Below are positions 45,011 to 56,373 of a stretch of 64,000 nt of DNA, in pieces. Source of the stretch: Simmondsia chinensis (lineage: Eukaryota > Streptophyta > Magnoliopsida > Caryophyllales > Simmondsiaceae); contig JAGTTD010000003.1 in assembly GCA_018398585.1 (NCBI GenBank), positions 10,734,637 through 10,798,636 of the forward strand, read 5' to 3'. Positions within the stretch are counted from its first letter, which is position 1. Each line of letters starts with the position of its first letter. The notes below the pieces were generated by a model that searched no databases, was not told where the DNA came from, and saw only the letters and a list, made by a program, of their open reading frames with translations. The translations under genes were made by a program, and so were the position numbers.

Positions 45011-45022
45011 ATTTACAGAAAC

Positions 45023-46022
45023 TGATGTGTTTTAAATGAGTGTTTTAAAACCGTCTATTCGCAAACGTACGAGATCATCATAGCTAAATCAGGCATACGG
45101 CTCGTATCCGCAGGGAATCGAAGTTAAGTCGGATTTCGTTATTAAGAGCGGTGGAAATCAAGTTTTGAGTTGGCTTAAATGAATTGTTAACTAAAATAGC
45201 AAAATTGATGATAAACTAAAAGTGTCAATTCAATTGAGGTTAGTTCAGGTAATGAATTCAAGGTAGTATTGCTCGCATCCCATCATTATATTCTACTATA
45301 ACAATGGTTTAGGAGGCTTAGACTACAAACACTAAGCCTGGGTTAGTATTTAAATTAGGGCTTAGGGTAATGAACTAATCTAAAGGCATAACCTATCATA
45401 TCACCCTACGTATAGCATAAGTTATCTCATTAACACTACTTAATTCCTTTGTGACTCCTAACCAAATATTAATTTGCATAAAGATTATATTTAAGGTTGG
45501 GTACGACCTCAACCCTAACCATGTGTGAAAAACAGTTATGTTATGGTCTAGGCTACAAGCTTGTAGACTAACGCTAAAAATTTGGAAATCTTAACATGGC
45601 TACAAGCTCACACAAAGAAAACCAAACAACGATTATAAATTTCCAACAGGGGTACGCATATAACATAATAAAACCACTATTTACAATGAAATATAAATAT
45701 GGGATATAGACGGTTACCCGTCCTTCATCCCTAAACTAAAAGTCTACTCCTCCCTAAGAGTTCTAAGCAATATGAAATCCAAGAAAGAAGACAATAATGA
45801 TAAAACCAAGGATTTGTAGACTTCTCCAATTGATGTTGACGTTGATTCTTGCTTTGATTCTCTCAGTACTCTGACCACTTGCGCTTGGGCATTTGAGAAC
45901 CCTTTGGAACTCGTAGCGGCTTCGGAAAGGAGAGGAGAAGTAGAGGTGTGGCGAAAGATCCCTAAATTAGGTCAATTTGGATATTAAAAACTGGCTACGT
46001 GGTGTGTGCAGCGTGTGGCCCT

Positions 46023-46081
<59 letters not shown>

Positions 46082-46397
46082 TATAAATATAATATAATTT
46101 ATAATATTATACAAATATAATATAATATATAATATTATAAAATATATATTAACTATCCACGAAGCTTATTTGGGTTACCGAATTACAACCCGATTGGTTA
46201 TTTTTTTCCACATGTGGTCGGGCTTCTCAAAGTAGTCTTCAATTGTGCCCGATTACATTTGATTCTGTCGCTTTTCCACCTTTCTTCGCTCAGTTGTAGT
46301 CCAAGCCTAAATGTACCTAGATTACAACAAAACACATATGTAAAAACCGAATATGTCTCGGAAATGAAGATAAAATATGTAAATATAAGGCACATCA
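45023..46397 (-). repeat. 3' LTR of Athila-like copy 3
   Basis: TGATGTG to CACATCA, so the two ends are perfect inverted repeats of seven bases. It includes a long AT microsatellite that is shorter in the other LTR. Confidence 0.9.
46028..46075. repeat. (TA)n microsatellite in the LTR
   Basis: About 24 uninterrupted TA units, then imperfect AT repeats to 46150. The 5' LTR has about 10 units near 51595. Confidence 0.95.
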
Positions 46398-46440
46398 ACA
46401 TCCCCAAACCCACTCCTTGCTTGTTCTCAAGCAAGATTCA
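46398..46440 (-). promoter_or_regulatory. 3' polypurine tract of Athila-like copy 3
   Basis: Minus-strand TTGAGAACAAGCAAGGAGTG then GGTTTGGGGATGT abuts the LTR. It has the GAGxACAAGCA lead-in also seen in copies 1 and 2. Confidence 0.75.
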
Positions 46441-46846
46441 ACTCAAACTAGCCAGTAATGGAAAATTTTAGTCGGGCACATATGGCAAGAGTCTCTTCTG
46501 AAAATCATCGTCTGATCATATTTGAAGGCATAACTGAGAGTAGAGAATCCTTATGTAACGTTATTGTTGTACTGGTTCTAACTCAAGTTTCGGTTGTTGA
46601 AGTCTTTTTACTAGTGAGTGAACTTAGAACTTCTCTCTCTTTCGTCTTATTTCACAACCTCCAAGTTTAAGGTGAAACAGAGAGAATAAATAAAGAAATC
46701 AATTATCCTAACCTTTTCACCGCTAATCAACTAAGAAATCAGAAAAACTTATCTTTTCTCTCTTACCCCCACCCCCCCCTTTTTCTCTTCTTTGTTTTTT
46801 TTTTTTTCTTTTTTTCTATGGTTAGATGTGTCTCCCCTCAGACCCA

Positions 46847-47143
46847 TGTAGCGAGCTTTCGGTCGGCAGCTCCCGATCCAATTGGCTCAAGGTACCAGGT
46901 TTTAAGAGACCCCTACGGACCTAATGGCTCGAGTTCAAGGAATTCACAGCCTAATCCATTAGCACATACTCCTTTTTTTCTTTCTATTTATTAGGTATTA
47001 GTGCTTATTATAGTGACCTCAAGGGTTGATTCTTTTTAAGCTTTCCTCGTGGCCCTTGTAGCGAGCTTTTGACCGACAGCTCCCGACCCAGTTGGCTCAA
47101 GGTACCAGGTTTAATGATACACTATGGGCTTACTTGCTTGAGA
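46847..47143. repeat. Two direct repeats about 87 bp long, 210 bp apart
   Basis: 46847-46933 and 47057-47143 share TGTAGCGAGCTTT, GCAGCTCCCGA and TTGGCTCAAGGTACCAGG, diverging afterwards. Role unknown. Confidence 0.75.
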
Positions 47144-47554
47144 CACAAGGGCTACAAGAATCAACAACTCACTTTTTTTCTTTTCTTGTTTTTTTTTTAA
47201 GTGAATACTCAAGATAAAGAGAGAGTAAATCGATTTCAACATTGCTTGAGGTAGAATGGTGGATTCCAATTCCTAAAGTTATTACCGCTATTTTAACCTA
47301 AACAGTAAGATATGTCACAAGATTAAGGGTGAAAAGTAATAATTCCTCTAACAAGTTAAAAGACGACTATACGAACTTAAAAGTCCGTTCCAGCAATAAT
47401 CTCATTACAAATATTCTAATCATCATCTACATCTCAAATTGGATTTACAATGAAAGTCACAAACAACTCTCTACTCGTTCATGCCAAAAATGTAGCTAAT
47501 TTAAGCAAAAATACTGCTAAAAGGGCAGTCAAGAGTTCACTCCATTCATGCCAT

Positions 47555-47588
47555 TTCCAAACCCAAACCTTGCATTGTCCTCAATGCT
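47555..47588 (-). promoter_or_regulatory. Internal polypurine-like motif of Athila-like copy 3
   Basis: Minus-strand CATTGAGGACAATGCAAGG then TTTGGGTTTGG, with the same CATTG/CAATG stem as copies 1 and 2, about 1.15 kb before the true tract. Confidence 0.5.
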
Positions 47589-48167
47589 CAACGAAAGTAA
47601 ATATATGTAAGGAAAGGAAAGAGATGACCTAAGGTGTGGCATATTTAGCTATACATGGTGAGCGAATCCCAAAGGGGAAAACAGAAGTAACAAGCTGCAA
47701 TCGAAGACATAGAAAACAGAATACTAAACAAACTTGTTAGTAGTGTTAGAAATAAGGATAGTACAAGTATTTAGTATAAGAGAAACAAAGTTAGCATGAT
47801 AGGGATGACAAAAGGATCTGTAATTGAGAGAGAGTTCATGTTGAAAAACAAATAAAAACAAAATTAAAAGTAGATTGGGCTGCCTCCCAAGAAATCTAAA
47901 TTTAACGTCTTCAGCTAGACGCTATTTAGAGTATAATGTCAACCAAAATCCGAGGCAGTTTCTGCCATAGAACTCAGGTTGATCCAATAGGGATGATCCC
48001 CAAACCCGACAGCATTTTGAGACTCGTGACTAACAAGGAGGGAAACATTACTAGCATCAAGGTCACAAATCTCTATCCTAACAGGTGTAGGTGATGAAGT
48101 ACAGCTATCAACACAGACAAAGACACTATTACAATCATCAGTTTAGTAGAATTGGGCTTACCCGGCT

Positions 48168-48870
48168 TTACCAAAGGGTCAATATCATCAACCTATAGTA
48201 TTCCAACTCGTCCTCAGTCTCAGGATGTCGAACAAAGTTCAACACCTTCAATTTTCTTTTAAGGTTTCCAAAAGAAACCTCCAACACTCCTGTCCTACAG
48301 TGAATCACAGCGTCGGCCGTTGCTAGGAACGGTCGACCTAAAAGAATGGGAGCATTGTGCTTTTGTCTAGGGGTAGGGTCTATATCTAAGATGTGAAAAT
48401 CAACAGGGAAGACAAACTTGTCAACCTTGACAAGCACATCTTCCACTACTCCACGAGGTATCCGCTCTGTCCTATCAGCCAACTGAATTGTAACATTAGT
48501 TGGTTTAAGGTGTCCTATTCCTAGTTCCTATAAAACTGAATAAGGAATAAGGTTTACACTCGCTCCTAAATCTAGCAAGGCTCTACTAGTGTAACGCTCT
48601 CTTAAAACACATGGAACTATAAAAGCCCCAGGGTCTCGAACATTGAGTGGGCGCCCGATACTACAATGCTACTCACCTTCTCAGTGAGCCGGACCCTCTT
48701 TGGGATATGCTCTTGGGCGCACTTCTTTTTGGTGCAAAGGTCTTTGAGAAACTTGACATACATAGGGATGTGTTTAATAGCTTCAATCAACGGTAAGTTG
48801 ATCATCACGTCCTTAAACAAGTCTATGAGCTCAGTCCCTTTTAATCATCCTTCTTCTTTAGTCCTCTAAG
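48168..48870 (-). pseudogene. pol: Protease of Athila-like copy 3
   Basis: 48820-48617 reads FLKDLCTKKKCAQEHIPKRV and LTEKVSSIV, the linker before protease. The catalytic LLDLGASVNLIPY-type region is recognisable near 48590-48540 with a stop at about 48530. 48482-48168 has DVLVKVDKFVFPVDFHILDI, APILLGRPFLATADAVIHC and a C-terminal HPETEDELEYY. No RT follows. Confidence 0.8.
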
Positions 48871-48899
48871 GGCCGAAGGAAAAGAGACAGTAGGTTTAG

Positions 48900-50376
48900 C
48901 AACCCTATCTTGTGGGTCGTCCCTGTCAGCAGTGGGGGAGGGGTCTGTGCTCTCCTTCTCCACCGCGACCTCCACATCTCAAAGATTCCCCTATCTAGAC
49001 ACTGACACAACCCGAACTTGCTCGTGGAGAGGCAAGTTTGGGCTAGAGCTAGTTGGCCCTGCTGGAAGTGTGAGAGGTTGGGAGGATAACCTCTCTTCCT
49101 CTCACCTATTAAGTGCTTGGGCCAATTGTCTTATCTGGTCTTCTAATCTAGCTATAGACTGAGAGTGAGATTGAACTAGTTGTATGGTGTCCTCCATAAA
49201 GTAGTGCATACGCTCCTGAAACTGCGAAGTATATCCTAGAGGTGGGGAAGGAGGGTTATCATGGGTAACATTAGAGTGAGGTTGAGTATCATATTTGCGC
49301 CCTACCTGCAAAATGGGAGGGTGTGCGTTACTTGCAAAATAGGGATCTTGCTGCCTCATTGCTTGATTATGATTGGCATTCTGCTTCCATGAGAAGTTCG
49401 GATGATCGTGCCACTTGGGATTGTAAGTGTTAGAGAACGGGTCGCTCTTTCCTGAATATCTTTGAGTTGTATGAACCTGTTCCTGTACATATTCGGGAAA
49501 TTATGACACATATAAACAATTAAGCACAGAATGGTCCTCACTCGAACAAATGCTATATGGAGTAGTACCACTCGATAACTCAACTGCATAGACTGGGCGC
49601 ACATTAGTAGGATTCGCATGCAAGTTTGTAAGCTGATCCATCTTCCTGCAAAGGGTGTCCAATCGAATGTTAATGTCATCAGGAGGTGCTACTTCGTCGA
49701 CACCACGTGTGGCCCCTCTAACCACCCTCACAGAAGAGGCTTGGTCGAGAGAGTGTTCGCTGAGGAGCTCAAATAGCATCCACACCTCGTCCACATCTTG
49801 TTAGTTAAATGCTACCCCGCATTAAGCATTAACCATTTGCTTGTTAGAAACCGTGAGACTATCATAGAAGTTCTGCACAAGAGCCCACTTGGGTAACCCA
49901 TGGTGGGGAATACGTCTAAGGAGATCCTTAAATCTGTCCCAACTTTCATGGAATTGTTCCTGATCCTTTTGTTCAAAACTGTTGATTGCACATCTAATAT
50001 TCATAGTTCTGGTTTTACGATAAAACTTGATCAAGAACTTTTGCTGGAGGTCAGCCCAAGTGGTGATTTCACCTCTCGGAAGAGACTGAAACCACATTTT
50101 GGCTACAACCTTTAATGAGAATGGAAAAAGACATAGCCGAACAGCATTAGTTGAGACACCTTGATGATGACAAGTCTCGTAAATTTCTGTAAACGCGTCA
50201 AAGTGCTCGTACGGGCTCTCAATTAGCTTCCCATAGAAAATGGAAAGCATGTTGATGATCTCAGGCTTAAGCTCGAAGTTAACATTATCCATGGCGAGTA
50301 ATGTAGCCCCAACGAGTGTGACATATGTTTGGGGAATGAAGTGGTCCCCAATCGTTCGTGGTGTAAAATAAGCCAT
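48900..50376 (-). pseudogene. gag: gag of Athila-like copy 3
   Basis: The first 185 residues (50376-49822) are open and well kept: MAYFTPRTIGDHFIPQTYVT, NFELKPEIINMLSIFYGKL, LCLFPFSLKVVAKMWFQSLP, RGEITTWADLQQKFLIKFYR, WDRFKDLLRRIPHHGLPKWA. A stop after VNA (49820) separates the tail (49794-49501), which has LDTLCRKMDQLTNLHANPTN and then a CSSEDHSVLNC module where a zinc knuckle would be. 49359-49102 reads QSHSQSIARLEDQIRQLAQA. At least two breaks. Confidence 0.85.
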
Positions 50377-50562
50377 ATTAAAAAAAAATAACTAAAATAA
50401 AAAAAAATTAAATAAATAAAAAGAATAAAATAGAAAAATAAACTAATAAAAAAGAAATAGGTCTTTTTTTCTTTTTTTTGTTAAACAAAGAAAATAGAAA
50501 TAAACATAAAAATAAAAATAGAAAATAACTCGTTAATTTCTAAATCAACTTAGCCTACCAAT

Positions 50563-50580
50563 TCCCCAGCAACTGTGCCA
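50563..50580 (-). other. Primer-binding site of Athila-like copy 3
   Basis: Minus-strand TGGCACAGTTGCTGGGGA, six bases from the 5' LTR, close to the tRNA-Asp type. The A-rich leader 50377-50562 holds no gene. Confidence 0.82.
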
Positions 50581-50586
50581 AAAACT

Positions 50587-51892
50587 AGATGTGTTTTAAA
50601 TTTGTGTTTTAAAACCTTCTACTCACTAGCATATGAGATCATTGTAGCTAAATCGGGTGTACAGGTGCTATCCACAAGGAATCGGAGTTAAGTCGGATTT
50701 TGTTATTAACTAGTGGTTGAAATCGAGTTTTGAGTTTGGTTTAAATGAATTGTTAACTAAAATAGCAAAACTGACGATAAATCTAAAAGTGTCAATTCAA
50801 TTGAGGTTAGTTCAGGTAATGAATTCAAGGTAGTATTGCTCGTATCCCATCATTATATTCTACTATGACAATGGTTTAGGAGGCTTACGCCATAAGCACT
50901 AAGCCTGAGTTAGTATTTAAATTAGGGCTTAGGGTAATGAACTAATCTATAGGCATAACCTATCATATCACCCTATATATAGCATAAGTTATCTTATTAG
51001 CACTACTTAATTCCTTTGTCACTCATAACCAAATATTAATCTATATAAAGATTGTGTTTAAGATTGGGTACAACCTCAACCCTAATCATGCGTGAAAACC
51101 AATTATGTTATGGTCTAAGCTACAAGCTCATCGACTAACGCTAATAATTTAGAAATCTTAATATGGCTACAAGCTCATACAAAGAAAACCAAACAATGAT
51201 TATAAATTCCCCACAAGGGTGCGTATATAACATAACAAAACCAATGTTTACAATAGAAAATAAATATGGGATACAGACGGTTACTTGTCCTTCATTTCTA
51301 AACTAAAAGTCTACTCCTTCCTAGGAGTTCTAACATCATGAAATCCAAGAAAGAAAATAATAATAATAAAACTAAGGATTTGAAGACTCCCCCAACTGAT
51401 GTTATTGATCCTTGCTTTGATTCCCACAGTACACCGACCACCTGTGCTTCGGCGTTTGAGAACTCTTTGGAGCTCGTAACAGCTTCGGGAAGGAGAGGAG
51501 AAAGAGAGGCATGGCGAAAGATCCCTAAATTAGGTCAATTTGGATATTTAAAACCGGCTACGTATTGTGTGCGGCGTGCCGCACTTCTTCTTGTCATATA
51601 TATATATATATATAATTTAATATATAAAATTAAAAAATATATATTAACTATCCACGAAACCTATTAAGGTTACTGAATTACAACCCGATTATTTATTCTT
51701 TTCCACATGTGGTTGGGTTTCTCAAAGTAGTCTTCAATTATGCTTCGATTATGTTTGATTATGTCGCTTTTTCACCTTTGTTTGCTCCGTTGTATTCCAA
51801 CCATAAATGTACCTAGATTACAACAAAAAGCATGTAAAAGTTGAATATGTCTTTGAAATGAAGAATAAAATATTTAAATATAAGGCACATCA
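50587..51892 (-). repeat. 5' LTR of Athila-like copy 3
   Basis: AGATGTG to CACATCA, paired with 45023-46397. One end base has mutated (AGATGTG against TGATGTG). The open frame 51338-51667 lies in the LTR and has no domain. Confidence 0.9.
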
Positions 51893-51897
51893 GCAAC

Positions 51898-52397
51898 CCC
51901 ACACACACAACACAAAACCAAATGAAAGAGTTCTCTCCGCTCTAGAGTATTGATTATTCCTTTGAAATATTTTACCTAATTTTAGTTAAATAAATAGTCT
52001 TTTGTATTTAGATATACATGTATTTCAGTACTAGTCTAAATATATTTACACTAATTGAAAATATAAGAGTGATATGCGTTTAATAATACAATTTGTATCG
52101 TTATATTAGGTGGAAAATATTTGTCATATTAGATAGTAATGAGTAAATTATTATTAGTTTAAGCATTAAAGTTGATATGTAAGGGTGATATGTGTCTAAT
52201 AATATAATTTGTATCGTTATGTTTTGAATTTGAATACGCAAGGGCTTAATTGTTTCTAAAATCATTATTGAAGAGGCTATTATTTTGTAAAGTTAGATAA
52301 CAAGTGAACTATATCTTATCAAAGTGTTCAATTTCTTGTGAAACAATAATTTGATTTTAATAATATTATGTATCTTGTTTTATCACTCTTTTATTTG
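51898..52397. other. Unassigned AT-rich DNA
   Basis: No gene. A phrase TAATAATATAATTTGTATCG occurs in two similar forms (52075-52105 and 52195-52220). Confidence 0.45.
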
Positions 52398-52945
52398 GGG
52401 GTTTTTTTTCCCCCCCAAAAAATCACCTTAAAAGTTGTAGTTTTTGATTTAACCACCACACATTTTTTTTAATTTTTCAAAAAACCACCACTAAAAGTCA
52501 GAAAATTTTTATTCAACCATTTTAAAGTACATAGTTAATTGCTCGTTACCTGTTAGTGACTTTTATATAAATTTTAAAGTGTCTATTAAGCATAGCACAC
52601 GAGTTGTTAAAGCATTTTCCATCTTCTCCCCCGCCAAGGTTCAAATCTCACCTCCTTCAAAACCCCTCATGATCTAATGTTGGAGGGGGAGAGGCATATG
52701 AATGCATTCCCGGTTTGATTAGTTTCAACTCAAAGAACTCATACTTTATGCGTATGTAGAAAATAAAATAGATAAGCTAAAATCCATATGGAAGTCATAT
52801 GATATTTAACAAATATTTTACCGCATGATGTAAGATTGTTGATTGAAAAGATTTAGACTTATGGAGGTGAGTTTTGAAAAATTAAAAATTTATGGTTGCG
52901 TAAAAAATGATAATAATTTAAGGTGGTTTTATATATACAAAAAGA
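52398..52945. mobile_element. MITE-like element with long imperfect terminal inverted repeats
   Basis: 52410-52500 (TCACCTTAAAAGTTG ... AATTTTTCAAAAAACCACC) is matched in reverse by 52862-52940 (GTTTTGAAAAATTAAAAATT ... TTTAAGGTGG). The inverted repeats are about 85 bp and imperfect, around a 350-bp core. No transposase. A TSD was not found, so the superfamily (MULE-type is likely) is open. Confidence 0.6.
52593..52647 (+). other. tRNA-like polymerase III box pair
   Basis: TAGCACACGAGTTGTTAA resembles an A box and GGTTCAAATC (52638-52647) is a good B box, 45 bases apart, with a CCCCC run between. This could be a SINE head or chance. Confidence 0.3.
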
Positions 52946-53106
52946 ACTTAAGAAAATTGCCTACTAACTTCGCTTCTTTAAATTAGTAAGAAGTCAATTT
53001 TTTGTTTAATTTGAGTATTGATGTATAGGGGTAATTGAAGTTTAACAACATATTTTGAGAACGATTTTTTAAAATTGAATATATCCAAGATATTTTGTAT
53101 TTAATA

Positions 53107-53240
53107 TTACAACAACAACAACAACAACCCCCCAGTGCCTCAAAGGGCTCCCGCACAGGCAAGATCTGAGGGGGGGAGGGGTAGATGTACGCAGCCTTCC
53201 CCCTTTCGGGGGCTGTCCAGAAGGGAGGTTGTTTCTTAGG
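53107..53240 (-). repeat. 3' tail of the RTE LINE
   Basis: Contains GGGGGAAGGCTGCGTAC and GCGGGAGCCCTTTGAGGCAC on the minus strand, then GTT repeats. It is the region shared with the SINE and short tails, and presumably what the RTE reverse transcriptase recognises. Confidence 0.85.
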
Positions 53241-53470
53241 ATCCCTAACCTAAAAAGCTTATCAGCGACAGTGCAGCCTGGCGGCCTATCAACAAGAGAG
53301 AAAATAAGTATAAAAGCAGGGCAAGGCTAGGCCCAGTAAAGGCAGAGAAATGGCGGATTGGAGATAAACTAATAAACAAATAAACAATAAACAATAAACA
53401 GATAGTCAATCAAGAGCTCAAATCGCACATAAGTGCGCCGAATGCTAACTCCCCTAAAGGCCTAGGAATA

Positions 53471-55430
53471 CTAGAGATAGCACAGAAGTTGGATCACCCT
53501 ACTCAGCACTGCTATATCTGCAACTCCTATGCTAGCCCTCCATTGTGCTCTATCTAAGGCCATCTCCTCCCGAAGGTATAGGTAGGTGAGGTCTTGTTTG
53601 ATCATCTCCAGCCATCTCTTCATTGGCCTGCCTCTCCCTCTCCTGCCTAGCGTAGTAGGTGGCTGCTTGCATCTCCTGGCCGGAGCGATGCTCGGTCTCC
53701 TCCTAACAGGTCCAAACCACCTCAAACATTGCTCCCTTAATTTGTCCTCAATGGAGGCCATGCCCAATTCACCTCTTATGACGTTATTCCTAATCCTATC
53801 TTTCCTGTGTGTCCACACATCCGCCGCAGCATCCTTATCTCCGCCACCTTCATCTTCCCTGTATGATATTGTTTCATCACCCTACACTCCGCCCCATAGG
53901 ACATGGTCGGCCTCACTACTGTCTTATAGTATCTTCGCTTGAGCTTTGAGGGAAACTTTTTGTTGCAAAGTACCGCTGAGGCCATTCTCCATTTATGCCA
54001 TCCTACTTTAATCCAGTTGTTGACATCCTCGTCAACTTCACTGTTGTGTTGTATCATGGACCCAAGTATTTGAAACTCTCCTTTCTCGGTATAGGGTCCG
54101 AACCAATCCTGACGTCTTCTCTGCCAGGTGTGGTGGTAGGATCGAACTTAAGCTCCATGTACTCGGTCTTGGATCTACTGAGGCGTACGCCCTTCGATTC
54201 CAGTACCCTTCTCCACAGTTCTAGCTTCTTATTAACCTCCTTTCGCGATTCCCCCACTAGCACTATGTCATCTGCGAAAATTATACACCAAGGTACACCT
54301 CCTTGGATGTTCCTAGTGAACTCATTCATTACCAGAAATAGGGGCTCAAGGCCGATCCTTGGTGTACCTCGGTTATTATCGGGAACGCATCTGTCTCTCC
54401 TTGCACTGTGCATACCCTAGTTTGTGCATCCCCATGCATGTCTCTAATGACCCGGATATATGGCACGGGGATGCCTTTCCTATCCAAAACCCTCCATAAC
54501 ACCTCCCTTGGCACTCTATCATATGTCTTCTCCAGATCAATGAAAGCCATGTGTGGGTCCTTTTGCCTCTCCCTATAGTGCTCTATCGTTCGCCTTAGGA
54601 TGTGGATGGCTTCTATTGTTGATCTTCCCTGCATAAATCCAAATTAGTTCTCGGACACCTCTGTCTGTTGTTGTAGCCTCCTTTCTTTGACCCGCTTCCA
54701 CAACTTTAGCGTGTGGCACATTAGTTTGATACCCCGATAGTTGGCGCAGCTCTGGATGCCGCCTTTGTTCTTATAGATCGGAATCAATATGATTTTCCTC
54801 CATTCATCGGGCATCTTCTCCCCCATGAGGATTTGGTTAAATAACTTAGTCAACCAACTGATGCCTTTCTGTCCAAGACATTTCCATGCCTCTATGAATA
54901 TATCATCTGGGCCAACTTATTTACTCCTTCCCACATGTTTCAGGCTTCCTTGGCTTCTTCGGGGCTAATTAGCTTGTAGTCACAGTGGTCCTGGTGCTCC
55001 TCAGATGTTTGGAGATCATCAAGGGATATCTCTGTATCTCCCATATCATTGAACAGATCGTGGAAGTATGCTTTCCACCTAGCTTTAATTAGTTGCCTGT
55101 CCATGATCACCTGACCGTCTTCCCCTCTTATGCATTGTGTTTGATCCAAGTTCCTTGTCTTCCTTTCTCTCGCCTTGGCAATTCTATAAATATCTATAGC
55201 TCCCTTCTTGGTCTCCAGCCTCTTGTAGAACTCCTCATACGCTCTCGATTGTGCTTCTTTGACTGCTCTCTTGGCTTCTTTCCTGGCTTGTTGATATTGA
55301 TGTCATTTATCCTCATCTCCACTGCGAGCCCACTCCTTGAAATAGTCTCGTTTTGCTTTAATCTTTTCTTAGACTTTATCGCCCCACCACCAGGACTCTC
55401 TGTTTCTTGGTGCCCCTCCCTTTGACACAT
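53471..55430 (-). pseudogene. RTE LINE reverse transcriptase (broken)
   Basis: Pieces in order: 55430-55194 (linker); 55149-54940 with LIKARWKAYFHDLFNDMGD; 54853-54644 with MPDEWRKIILIPIYKNKGG and CANYRGIKLM; 54634-54329 with MAFIDLEKTYDRVPREVLWR and HQGSALSPYFW; 54413-54054 with the active site CIIFADDIVLVGES and SRSKTEYMEL; 54057-53776 with KTVVRPTMSYGAECR; 53818-53471 with MWTHRKDRIRNNVIRGELGM and LRWFGPVRRRP, typical of the RTE C-terminus. FADD is the RT catalytic box. The upstream endonuclease is lost by truncation. Several frameshifts separate the pieces. Confidence 0.9.
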
Positions 55431-55468
55431 CCAGAATTTCCCTTGCTAGCTCTCTAATCTATTTAATA

Positions 55469-56069
55469 CTATAATTTATAAAGCTAAATCAATGTATTGG
55501 GGGCCAATTGTATTTAGTTGCATAGTTAAAGAGATGAATTGACAAAACTCAGCCGCTGGTATTTTACAAAATTAAAAGAGACAAAAGCAAGTTATGATTA
55601 ATTATAAAATTTGATAATGGATATATTTTTAATAACTAAAAGCATAAGAAGTCTCTTATATTTAGTAAAAAAGTTTGAGGCATGTAAGAATATTTGGTCT
55701 ACCAATATTATCCACTCAGTAGACATATTTGGTTTTAAGTATGGAGCTAGACTTTTGGGGAAAATGTCCACTCGCACGGCAGCATTAGAAAAATCAAGAA
55801 CAAATCAAAATTTGCGACGTGGAAAGAGCTCCCAAATTCTTGGGGGGACTTTGATGCTTAATAATACGTCACGTGATGACGGAGTAAATGGGCCCAACGC
55901 AAACTTGTTATTGAAATAGGCCACGTTGTCTAAGTGCACGCATTGCTTAAAAGATGAATATTGTACAAGCTTGGACCATTTGCATGAAAAAATATAAATA
56001 GTAGTGGGTGCCAGAATTTGGGACCATATTTATTTCATTGTACTCTGAATTGACAATTCAAGTTATAAG
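55469..56069. other. Unassigned DNA
   Basis: A 102-codon frame at 55611-55919 has no recognisable domain. Nothing else seen. Confidence 0.4.
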
Positions 56070-56373
56070 TGTTGGACATTTTAGGTTGAGCCTAGCTCAG
56101 TGTAATGGAGTCATGGTTTTGGCCCAAGTTGAGGGCTAGACCTGTTTTGAAGTTCTCGGCTGAAGAATTAGCATTTCTCTATGTGTGCCTATATAAGCTA
56201 TGTTTAGGGTTTGAGAGGGAAAAAAGCGTTCTATGTGAAATCTCCAATCAATAAAATATCTCTGCAAATATATGGGCGTAGGCAATTTTGGTCGAAGCAC
56301 ATAAAACGTACATGTTTCATCTATTTTTCTTGTTGAATATTTCGTCGTGTTTTAGTTATTGTATTTCCTAACA
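56070..56373 (+). repeat. Probable solo LTR
   Basis: TGTTGGACATTTTAGG to TTTCCTAACA, 304 bp, with a TATA-like box (CTATATAAGC, near 56190) and a polyadenylation-type AATAAAAT near 56250, the layout of a short Copia-type LTR. No polypurine tract, primer-binding site or clear duplication flanks it. Confidence 0.5.

Larger units (their letters stand above)
42391..45017 (-). mobile_element. CACTA (En/Spm) transposon remnant 1
   Basis: Minus-strand TNP2-type transposase pieces at 44500-42391, followed to the right by AT-rich subterminal repeats (44570-45010) ending in TTTGTTTCTTG, a decayed form of the CACTA terminus (complement of CAAGAAAC). Its left part is cut at about 42390. Athila-like copy 3 inserted next to its end. 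Confidence 0.8.
46441..48167 (-). other. 3' non-coding region of Athila-like copy 3
   Basis: Non-coding, with pyrimidine-rich tracts near 46755-46820. Short frames (46458-46670, 47450-47632) lack domains. Corresponds in position to the 3' regions of copies 1 and 2. Confidence 0.65.
45023..51892 (-). mobile_element. Athila-like Ty3/gypsy element, copy 3 (lacks RT and integrase)
   Basis: LTRs at 50587-51892 (5') and 45023-46397 (3'), tRNA-Asp-type primer-binding site, gag and protease on the minus strand, then 1.7 kb of non-coding DNA and a polypurine tract. Flanks GAAAC (45018-45022) and GCAAC (51893-51897) suggest a TSD with one mismatch. The gag and protease are of the Athila branch but clearly diverged from copies 1 and 2, so it is another family. 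With no pol enzyme it is non-autonomous or internally deleted. Confidence 0.85.
53107..55459 (-). mobile_element. RTE-type LINE, 5'-truncated
   Basis: Minus-strand polarity, ending in (GTT)n at 53108-53125. The 9-bp repeat TATTTAATA at 53098-53106 and 55460-55468 is a fitting target duplication. The RT reading region is broken into several frames. Its 3' end (GTGCCTCAAAGGGCTCCCGC, 53135-53154) is shared with the SINE at 35487 and two minimal tails. The local RTE is therefore the likely source of enzymes for those insertions. Confidence 0.88.

Noticed and set aside
53586..55425. Plus-strand frames of 110-141 codons over the LINE
   Set aside because: Antisense shadows of RTE reverse transcriptase pieces.
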